From Anaerolineales bacterium (GTDB taxonomy: Bacteria; Chloroflexota; Anaerolineae; Anaerolineales; UBA4823): a stretch of 5,025 nt of DNA. Where the stretch lies: the NCBI GenBank assembly GCA_026415275.1, contig JAOAHK010000223.1, positions 1 through 5,025 of the forward strand, in the 5' to 3' direction. Every line of letters begins with the position of its first letter. Position 1 is the stretch's first letter. Under the pieces are notes generated by a model, which was not told the origin of the DNA, made no database searches, and saw nothing but the letters and a program-made list of their open reading frames with translations. A program made the position numbers and the translations under genes. Below are positions 1 through 4,648 of this stretch, in pieces.

Positions 1-931
1 CACCGGGTTGCAGGTTCTCCGTGCGATCACCGGGCAAAACTAAGGTCACGCCAGGCGTTCCCGACCCTGCTTCTAAGCGAAAAGTGACTGTTGTCGCCTG
101 ATTGACAGTAAATTGGATTGGGAAGATAAAGGTATAGGGACAAGACCCTGTATACGAGGCTGTATTGACACTGATCGTTGGGTTGCCAACCGCAGCCGGG
201 GCAACGGTGTTCGTTGGAGTGCTGGTCACACCCGGTGTGCCTGGTGCTGGGGTTCCTGGAGTGGGAGTGGATCCTGTCGGGGTCGGTGAAGCAATGACCG
301 TGCCATTCGCTGCCACATTGATCCAAACATAAAACGCCTGATCAGCGTTTGGCCCTAAACCAAAATTCTTCCCCTGCGGATTGCGCAGCATGTAATAGCC
401 AATATATTGTCCGGGCGCGCTCGGTGAGATCATTGGCACAGAAATATCAACAGTGGCATTGGGAGGCACATCGTTGGGCAAGGGTACGGCAGAAGGTGCG
501 CCCATCTTTTCGCCGCTAAAAAAGATCAACGAATAAGCGGTTGTCCAAGTGGTAACGCCCACATTCCTAAGCCGCCAGGTTTTGGTGAAGGACTGATTGG
601 GAGCAAAGACCGTACCGTCGGGAATGGTCACATCGGCGACAAACTCAACCCGCTCGGCGACAGTTGTGCCTGCGGGCAGCGTGGGAGCAACAGTGGTTGG
701 CGGGGGCAAAGTGTCGGTTGGCGAGGGAGTGTTGGTTGGCGTTGGCACAGGGGTGTCGGTTGGAATGGGCGTTGCCAATGCCAACTCGGTCATTTTGGCG
801 TTGGCAGTTTCGGCGGCAGCGGTTAGCACCGCTTGCGGGTCGGGCGTGGGTTCATTCCCTCTTCCACAGCCTCCTACAATGAGAGAGGTGATCAGGATCA
901 AGCTCCTGAAAAACTTCTTTTGCTGGATCAT
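1..931 (-). CDS. Lipoprotein with NBR1-type (FW) Ig-like domain, 3' end outside window (partial)
   Basis: The frame is open from the ATG at 931 to the left edge (310 codons), so the C-terminus is missing. Residues 1-21 are a signal peptide (KK at 5-6, hydrophobic 11-19) ending in lipobox VGGC with C22, which predicts a lipid-anchored surface protein. Residues 31-50 hold the TAAAET helix also seen in the next two genes upstream. A Pro/Thr stalk spans about 54-88. Residues 92-206 form an NBR1-type Ig-like domain (DVTIPDGT at 100-107, KTWRLRN at 117-123, W129). A second Thr/Pro linker covers 213-250. From 251 a further Ig-like domain starts (TGSCPYTF at 261-268, C264) and is cut off. The start is set by an AAGGAG site 6 nt upstream and by an in-frame stop, the TAA of the upstream gene, 7 codons before it. 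The gap to that gene is 21 nt, so co-transcription is likely. The ligand is unknown. Domain family and lipoprotein calls are strong; function is open. Confidence 0.92.
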   Translation of the reverse strand, partial: MIQQKKFFRSLILITSLIVGGCGRGNEPTPDPQAVLTAAAETANAKMTELALATPIPTDTPVPTPTNTPSPTDTLPPPTTVAPTLPAGTTVAERVEFVADVTIPDGTVFAPNQSFTKTWRLRNVGVTTWTTAYSLIFFSGEKMGAPSAVPLPNDVPPNATVDISVPMISPSAPGQYIGYYMLRNPQGKNFGLGPNADQAFYVWINVAANGTVIASPTPTGSTPTPGTPAPGTPGVTSTPTNTVAPAAVGNPTISVNTASYTGSCPYTFIFPIQFTVNQATTVTFRLEAGSGTPGVTLVLPGDRTENLQPG

Positions 932-937
932 TGTTCT

Positions 938-943
938 CTCCTT
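938..943 (-). promoter_or_regulatory. Shine-Dalgarno site of the 931 lipoprotein gene
   Basis: On the minus strand the sequence reads AGAAGGAGAGAACAATG. The AAGGAG core ends 6 nt before the ATG at 931, which is close to ideal spacing. It lies wholly in the 21-nt gap after the upstream TAA at 953-955. This gene can therefore initiate independently, without needing translational coupling. It is the strongest ribosome binding site in the window. Confidence 0.85.
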
Positions 944-952
944 CTGATAAAT

Positions 953-2119
953 TTATGGGCGTTCGATGCGCGGTGAGCTCCAAATCGCCCAATCGCCGGT
1001 GGGGTCTCCATCGGCTAATACAGCGAGCATAAATTGAACAGTTTTACCTTGCAAGCGCGAGAGATTTACATCGACCGTTAGAAGTTGTCCATTACACACT
1101 TTTTCCCAAGTTTCAATGGTGTTCAAATTGCCATCAATGACTGCATTCAGGCGGAATTTCGCTTTTCCTGAGGCGCAACTTCCATCTGGGGTCATGAAGC
1201 CAATTCGGGCGCGAAAGCGATCGCCACTTTGGACCAGATAAGCGGGAAAGGTGCCGGCGATAAAACCGTTCTCCACCCGTTTGGGAACGGTGAGCAAAAT
1301 GCGGCTGGAATTTGTTCCGTTCTCTAAGCGCACGCCCTCTTTGAGTTTGGCAACCCCATTGACATCGTCATCGGCACCGTTGAAATTGAGGTTGGTCTCA
1401 AAGACATTCCCCGTGCCGCTCTTCCACTCCGCTTGGTTGGCTTTTGCGAGAAAGTCAAAAACCACTCCCTTGACCGTTGGAACTTTGATCTGCACATAGA
1501 AGGGATCGTTCTTCTCGCCGATGCCGAAAACAATATTCGAAGCATTGCGCAATTTGTATTCGGCGCGGTAAGTGCCGCCCACCTGTGGGGCAGTGAGGGT
1601 GACCGAAACATCGACCATTTCGCCGCTGGCAACATACTGAGGTAGGGGGACGGCAACTGGACTACCCATCGGTTCACCACCCGTCAACACGAGGGCATAC
1701 TGGGGCGACCACGTGCAGGCGCCAGCGTTTTGTAGTCGCCAGGTTTTGACGAAAGTGCTACCAGCTTCAATTTCGGTGTTATCTGGGATGGTCACATCTT
1801 TGATAAAGCGCACGCGGTCACAGGGCAGAGGGGTGCTGGTGGGCAGCGGCAGGGTTACTGTTGGAGTGGGAGGTGGTGAAGTCAGGGTCGGAATCGCCGT
1901 CGGGAAAGGGAAGATGGTGGGAGGAACAAGCGGCGTCGGTTTGGATGGTGTACCTTGGAGGACCTGCGCTGCGACCGTCTGTGCGGCCGCAGTGTGCAAG
2001 GCGCTATCCCCCGCTTGGGGTGTGGCTGTTCCGCGCGGCATGTTGCAGGCGACCAGCCCTGCGACAATCCAAGTGCCCAGCCATAGCTTAAGCCAAAATA
2101 CAAAAACTTCTCTTTTCAT
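953..2119 (-). CDS. Lipoprotein with NBR1-type (FW) Ig-like domain and C-terminal beta-sandwich domain
   Basis: This 388-residue protein is predicted to be anchored outside the membrane: a hydrophobic signal segment is followed by lipobox LVAC with C25. Residues 41-55 carry the TAAAQT helix shared with both neighbours, and a Pro/Thr stalk covers about 57-99. Residues 102-213 are an NBR1-type Ig-like domain (DVTIPDNT at 108-115, KTWRLQN at 125-131, W137), closely similar to that of the downstream gene. C100 and C135 could form a disulfide. Residues 217-388 look like an all-beta sandwich domain: EWKSGTG at 231-237, an Asp-rich turn ADDDVNG at 249-255, C315 and C342, and the ending GDWAIWSSPRI. 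I recall similar modules in other Chloroflexota lipoproteins and suspect a carbohydrate-binding-like fold, which is unproven. The ATG is fixed by an in-frame TGA at 2174-2176 with no ATG, GTG or TTG between. No clear Shine-Dalgarno precedes it. The gene is probably in an operon with both neighbours. Confidence 0.95.
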   Translation of the reverse strand: MKREVFVFWLKLWLGTWIVAGLVACNMPRGTATPQAGDSALHTAAAQTVAAQVLQGTPSKPTPLVPPTIFPFPTAIPTLTSPPPTPTVTLPLPTSTPLPCDRVRFIKDVTIPDNTEIEAGSTFVKTWRLQNAGACTWSPQYALVLTGGEPMGSPVAVPLPQYVASGEMVDVSVTLTAPQVGGTYRAEYKLRNASNIVFGIGEKNDPFYVQIKVPTVKGVVFDFLAKANQAEWKSGTGNVFETNLNFNGADDDVNGVAKLKEGVRLENGTNSSRILLTVPKRVENGFIAGTFPAYLVQSGDRFRARIGFMTPDGSCASGKAKFRLNAVIDGNLNTIETWEKVCNGQLLTVDVNLSRLQGKTVQFMLAVLADGDPTGDWAIWSSPRIERP

Positions 2120-2142
2120 CGGATGGAAACAAGCGCATCGGC

Positions 2143-2195
2143 AGAGAGAACTTCGCCGAACAGAAATTTCACCTCAGCTCTCTCTACCGAGAGAA
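2143..2195 (-). promoter_or_regulatory. Complementary CTCTCT/AGAGAG tracts in the leader of the 2119 gene
   Basis: Three short tracts lie in the 90-bp gap between two lipoprotein genes. The tract TCTCTC at 2179-2184 can pair with GAGAGA at 2189-2194 (6-bp stem, loop TACC). The overlapping TCTCTCT at 2179-2185 can instead pair with AGAGAGA at 2143-2149 (7 bp), about 24 nt before the ATG at 2119. The two pairings exclude each other. No U-tract follows either stem, so I do not call a terminator. The tracts are simple sequence and the pairing may be chance; a role in tuning translation is only a possibility. Confidence 0.25.
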
Positions 2196-2209
2196 ACCTA
2201 TTTGATCAG

Positions 2210-3166
2210 TTAGGGGGCAGTGAATTTCACAGCTTTAAATTCACACTTACCACCGAGGGCTTCATCGTTACACAGCGTTATGCCAGCTTTGAGTTGATGA
2301 TTGCCGGGTACATTTCCAATGAATCCAGCGATATAAGCACTTTCTCCAGCATCCAGACTGTCACTCCCTGGCGGACACTTGCCTGTGCCCCCCAAGAAGG
2401 GGTTGTCATAACTTGTGGAGGAAAGGATCGTGTTCGTGGTTAGATTGGTGATCTTGATCGCCACTGACTCAATTTCTTTGTTCCCATTGTTCTTGACTTT
2501 GAAGTAGGCATACCAATCACCACTGCACTTAGACTTTCCCACAAAACTGATTTCAAAAGCGATGCCGCTGGCTGGAAGGGTCGTTGTTGCAGTAGCCGGT
2601 GGAGGTGGTGGCGTAAAGACAGGAAGTTCTACTGTGGCACCGCTCACCGTCGTTGAACCACCCCAAACCCAACAGTAACTGCCCGGTTTGCTGGGGTTTT
2701 CAATATACCACCAAGTGGAGGTGCTGTTTCGCCCATAAACCAAGGAAGTTTGTCCAATGTTGAGCGCCCCAACGCGTTCGTAGATTGGTCCGGGACCTTT
2801 GCGGCAATTTGTATTCTGATTTGCAGTGATGGTCGGTTGAGTCGGCGTGGGGGTGAAGGGAAGGGTTGCCGTGACCGTGGGCGTATCAGAGAAGAGCGGT
2901 GTGAATGTAAAAGTCGGTAACAAGGGCTCTCCTGCTTCGGGAGGCTGTTGCTCTGGAGGCAAGGTAGCGGTTGGCGGCAGTTGGGGCGGCGCGTTTTGGG
3001 TGAGTTGCGCTGCTAACGTCTCAGCGGCTGCGGTGTAAATCATCTCTACCGGAACTTGTGTCGGCGCGCTGACCGGTTGAGCCATCGGGAAGTTAATACC
3101 ACAAGCTATCGCTATAAGGGCAAAAATACCAATCATTGTGAAGGGGCGAAAGAACTGATTTCTCAT
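2210..3166 (-). CDS. Lipoprotein with SH3b domain and Cys-rich C-terminal beta domain
   Basis: This 318-residue protein is probably exported and lipid-anchored. Residues 1-21 are a signal peptide with lipobox AIAC (C22). The TAAAET helix lies at 45-50, and a Pro/Thr stalk runs from about 58 to 112. Residues 113-178 fit a bacterial SH3 (SH3b) domain: NCRKGPGPIYERVG at 120-133, a GR turn at 145-146, TWWYI at 151-155 and CWVWG at 165-169. C121 and C165 may pair as a disulfide. SH3b domains often bind peptidoglycan or other wall polymers, but the ligand here is unknown. After a polyproline linker (186-190), residues 201-318 form a beta-rich domain with C214, C264, C299 and C308 and the pattern YFKVKNNGNKEI, like CARDB/Ig-type modules. 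The ATG at 3166 has a GAGAGG site 6 nt upstream and a promoter candidate about 57 nt upstream. It is likely the first gene of an operon running to the left edge. Confidence 0.94.
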   Translation of the reverse strand: MRNQFFRPFTMIGIFALIAIACGINFPMAQPVSAPTQVPVEMIYTAAAETLAAQLTQNAPPQLPPTATLPPEQQPPEAGEPLLPTFTFTPLFSDTPTVTATLPFTPTPTQPTITANQNTNCRKGPGPIYERVGALNIGQTSLVYGRNSTSTWWYIENPSKPGSYCWVWGGSTTVSGATVELPVFTPPPPPATATTTLPASGIAFEISFVGKSKCSGDWYAYFKVKNNGNKEIESVAIKITNLTTNTILSSTSYDNPFLGGTGKCPPGSDSLDAGESAYIAGFIGNVPGNHQLKAGITLCNDEALGGKCEFKAVKFTAP

Positions 3167-3172
3167 GCGAGA

Positions 3173-3178
3173 CCTCTC
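3173..3178 (-). promoter_or_regulatory. Shine-Dalgarno site of the 3166 lipoprotein gene
   Basis: The minus strand reads GAGAGGTCTCGCATG. The GAGAGG core ends 6 nt before the ATG at 3166. It supports this start, because the frame has no nearby upstream stop. The signal peptide begins directly at this Met. Confidence 0.7.
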
Positions 3179-3197
3179 ATTCTCTAACTTAGGCAGA

Positions 3198-3216
3198 CAA
3201 ACGGACAGGTCGTTTG
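3198..3216. repeat. Inverted repeat CAAACG-7-CGTTTG at the predicted transcription start
   Basis: A perfect 6-bp inverted repeat, CAAACG (3198-3203) and CGTTTG (3211-3216), is separated by GACAGGT. It sits immediately downstream of the -10 element at 3223-3228, at about +1 to +19 of the predicted transcript. This is a position where repressors often bind. It could also form a small 5' UTR hairpin. Six base pairs can arise by chance, so the assignment is tentative. Confidence 0.3.
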
Positions 3217-3222
3217 AATTAG

Positions 3223-3251
3223 AGTGTACATCACCTTGACGGAATTGGCAA
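3223..3251 (-). promoter_or_regulatory. Sigma-70-like promoter for the lipoprotein operon
   Basis: On the minus strand there is TTGCCA (3251-3246, 5 of 6 matches to TTGACA), a 17-bp spacer, and TACACT (3228-3223, 4 of 6 matches to TATAAT). Transcription would start near 3216, giving a leader of about 50 nt before the ATG at 3166. The spacing and the position directly upstream of the first of three closely spaced lipoprotein genes make it the best promoter candidate in the window. Confidence 0.5.
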
Positions 3252-3297
3252 CCGCTTTGTTCCCAAGCGTTTTTGGCACTATTGAGGTGGATTATAA

Positions 3298-3318
3298 TCT
3301 GATTTTTCTCTAATCAGA
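3298..3318. repeat. AT-rich inverted repeat beside an ATTATAAT palindrome
   Basis: TCTGATT (3298-3304) and AATCAGA (3312-3318) form a perfect 7-bp inverted repeat with loop TTTCTCT. It abuts the 8-bp palindrome ATTATAAT at 3291-3298, which offers a TATAAT box on both strands, although neither has a good -35 at 16-18 bp. The repeat lies about 100 bp past the GH114 gene stop. The AT-rich stem without a U-tract on the minus strand makes it a poor intrinsic terminator. A protein-binding site is possible. Confidence 0.3.
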
Positions 3319-3416
3319 GAGTTTCGTATCGAACCGAATTTTTTTCCTTTGGCTTCTCTACAAACCCTTGGTTGATGAGTGGAAAATGCCTCACCAAATG
3401 GGGAAGGGAACCGTGT

Positions 3417-4370
3417 TCATCGCATACTCTGACAATCTATCTTCCAAGAGTTTAGGAGGCGCTCTTTCAGAATTGTGCTAAAACCCCATGCAACTGCCTG
3501 CGGGCAGACTTGGTCTTGGAATTGGGTGATTGTCCATCGATCGGTATACTCGGCGGCGAAGACGGCTTTGTTGCTCTCGATGAAAGGGCGGGCTTGTTCG
3601 CACCAACCCTCGGCAAAGCAATCCTCAGTGAGGATAAATTCAAAATGGGGCAAGAGGTCGTTCACAAGGTGAGCAGCATTTTTCATGCCGATGGCAAGGT
3701 GCCGTTGATGCGCTTGTTCGGCAAGCCAGAGGGCGTAACGGCGTTCATCTTCCACACGGATTGGGAAACCGCTGTCGTTGCTGCTTACCTCCATGTTGTC
3801 GGGCTCGACTGCATCAAACCCTTTGGCTGCGCACAGGTCCAAGCGAGCTTGCATGATCGGAGCAAGTTTGTCAATTTGCCGAATATCCAACCATTTTTCA
3901 CCTTGCCAGCCTTCATAGTCTTTGCCCAGCACTTCGGGTGGAAATTGTGCAGCGTCAGGACGCCAAGACTCCCACGAACCAACTGAAATATAGCAGATTA
4001 AACGAACTCCTCTTTGTTTCAACGCATCGAGCAGTTCCTGCGCAACATAGAGATCGACATCATACACCTGCGCCTCGGGAGCGAGCGAGGGATGCTCACT
4101 GCTCAGATCCCATTGCCAGCTCAAAGCGGGAGGAGGTTGCCAGATTTTGGAGTTGGCTTCGGTATTAGATATCAAGGGAAGATATAAATCCGAATCGAGT
4201 TGTACACCATCTTGTCCTGAAGAGGAACGAGCGGGAGTGGGGGATGTGCCGTCCGCAATCTTGATGCTTGGGGTTACTGGAGTTGAATTAAGATCAACAG
4301 TGGTGTTGCGCAGGCAACTTGTGGTGAGGAAAACGAGCCAAATCATGAGCAGCAGAATTTGTTTGCGCAT
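3417..4370 (-). CDS. Lipoprotein with GH114 domain, putative endo-alpha-1,4-polygalactosaminidase
   Basis: This 317-residue protein is predicted to be a secreted lipoprotein: signal peptide 1-18 with lipobox TTSC (C19), then a Ser/Thr/Pro linker to about 75. The linker holds LYLPLI at 62-67, a short motif I associate with secreted Chloroflexota proteins. Residues 77-313 match the GH114 TIM-barrel family, which cleaves alpha-1,4-linked galactosamine polymers. The motifs are LSWQWDLS 83-90, YDVDLY 103-108, ICYISVGSWESWRPDA 125-140, GEKWLDIR 157-164, VEPDN 188-192, TEDC 248-251 and AAEYTD 272-277. By analogy with the fungal enzyme Ega3, D191 and E249 are likely the catalytic acids; this is inferred. 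The loop after EPDN reads MEVSSND where I would expect IDGY-like residues. The ATG is fixed by an in-frame TGA 4 codons upstream, though the Shine-Dalgarno is weak. Its 250-bp distance to the downstream lipoprotein gene suggests separate transcription. Substrate is not certain, since related barrels exist with unknown activity. Confidence 0.93.
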   Translation of the reverse strand: MRKQILLLMIWLVFLTTSCLRNTTVDLNSTPVTPSIKIADGTSPTPARSSSGQDGVQLDSDLYLPLISNTEANSKIWQPPPALSWQWDLSSEHPSLAPEAQVYDVDLYVAQELLDALKQRGVRLICYISVGSWESWRPDAAQFPPEVLGKDYEGWQGEKWLDIRQIDKLAPIMQARLDLCAAKGFDAVEPDNMEVSSNDSGFPIRVEDERRYALWLAEQAHQRHLAIGMKNAAHLVNDLLPHFEFILTEDCFAEGWCEQARPFIESNKAVFAAEYTDRWTITQFQDQVCPQAVAWGFSTILKERLLNSWKIDCQSMR

Positions 4371-4388
4371 TGTGTCCGCTCACTTTCT

Positions 4389-4415
4389 GCATTATCTGTG
4401 TGAAAAATCTGTCAA
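4389..4415 (-). promoter_or_regulatory. Possible proximal promoter of the GH114 gene
   Basis: A perfect TTGACA occurs on the minus strand at 4415-4410. The possible -10 elements are badly spaced: TAATGC (4394-4389) after 15 bp or GATAAT (4396-4391) after 13 bp. The location 20-45 bp before the ATG at 4370 is suitable, but the spacing makes it weak or chance. Confidence 0.25.
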
Positions 4416-4472
4416 CCGATGGGTGGCAATTATGAAAAACCTCACATCCGTCCTAAAGGGCGCAAGGAACTG

Positions 4473-4511
4473 CCCTCACCCCCAACCCTTCTCCCATGGG
4501 GCGAGGAGAGG
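4473..4511. repeat. GC-rich palindromic element, dispersed-repeat type
   Basis: A C-rich run (CCCTCACCCCCAACCC) leads into an imperfect palindrome around CCCATGGG. CTTCTC (4488-4493) pairs with GAGGAG (4503-4508) with one G-U wobble. This layout, C-rich CTCACCCCCAACCC then CTCCC-loop-GGG-GAGG, resembles short intergenic repeats I recall from many bacterial genomes, including Chloroflexota. Only one copy is in the window, so repeat status rests on that resemblance. It lies between the TPR and GH114 genes. Confidence 0.5.
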
Positions 4512-4523
4512 CTAACATGGAAG

Positions 4524-4543
4524 CGCAGGTGCCTTCGCCTGCG
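4524..4543. repeat. Strong hairpin CGCAGGTG-CCTT-CGCCTGCG
   Basis: The arms CGCAGGTG (4524-4531) and CGCCTGCG (4536-4543) form an 8-bp stem with a single G-U wobble and a CCTT loop. No T-run follows on either strand (ATAAAG to the right, CTTCCATG on the minus side), so it is not a classical terminator. It sits 12 bp from the C-rich palindrome and resembles the hairpin at 4606-4621. It may be part of a composite intergenic repeat. Confidence 0.55.
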
Positions 4544-4576
4544 ATAAAGCGTCAACAGATGGGAAGGGGTTACACA

Positions 4577-4605
4577 ATTATACTGTGTCATCTTATCCTT
4601 GCCTA
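4577..4605 (-). promoter_or_regulatory. Possible distal promoter with perfect TATAAT
   Basis: The minus strand has TAGGCA (4605-4600, 4 of 6 matches to TTGACA), a 17-bp spacer, and a perfect TATAAT (4582-4577). Transcription would start near 4570 and run through the hairpin and C-rich repeat to the GH114 ATG at 4370, leaving a leader of about 200 nt. ACACA (4572-4576) and TGTGT (4584-4588) flank the -10 as an inverted repeat. Confidence 0.4.
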
Positions 4606-4621
4606 CAGACATCCTCGTCTG
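4606..4621. repeat. Hairpin CAGAC-ATCCTC-GTCTG after the TPR gene
   Basis: CAGAC (4606-4610) and GTCTG (4617-4621) form a perfect 5-bp stem with a 6-nt loop, 28 bp beyond the TPR stop codon. On the minus strand it is followed by TAGGCAAGG, not a U-tract, so a Rho-independent terminator is unlikely. It aligns over 16 positions with the core of the hairpin at 4524-4543. Confidence 0.4.
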
Positions 4622-4648
4622 CCTTTCAATCTCTAGCCCATTCCGTCG

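Noticed and set aside
27..326. Minus-strand 99-residue frame
   Set aside because: It is out of frame with the lipoprotein that starts at 931 and continues to the left edge with a recognisable second domain; the Cys/His-rich composition comes from frame shift of Thr/Pro codons.
597..947. Plus-strand 116-residue frame rich in Gly and Val
   Set aside because: It is antisense to the Pro/Thr stalk and signal peptide of the lipoprotein at 931-1; the VGVGTGVSVG pattern is the mirror of Thr-Pro codons and no protein family is visible.
2178..2195. Possible terminator after the 3166-2210 gene
   Set aside because: The stem is only 6 bp and no U-tract follows on the minus strand, and the next gene begins within 90 bp with no good promoter in between.
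1713..2213. Plus-strand 166-residue frame
   Set aside because: It is antisense to the N-terminal half of the 2119-953 gene, whose lipobox, stalk and FW domain are clear, so this is a shadow frame.
3291..3298. TATAAT boxes on both strands within ATTATAAT
   Set aside because: Neither strand has a recognisable -35 at 16-18 bp, and TTGGCA on the plus strand is only 14 bp away.
3298..3318. Possible Rho-independent terminator of the GH114 gene
   Set aside because: The 7-bp stem is mostly A-T and is followed on the minus strand by TTATAATCC rather than a U-run.
3510..3986. Plus-strand 158-residue frame
   Set aside because: It overlaps the GH114 barrel in antisense; the minus-strand protein carries all family motifs and this frame has none.
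4473..4648. CRISPR array or tRNA in the repeat-bearing gap
   Set aside because: There are no regularly spaced direct repeats and no cloverleaf; only isolated palindromes are present.
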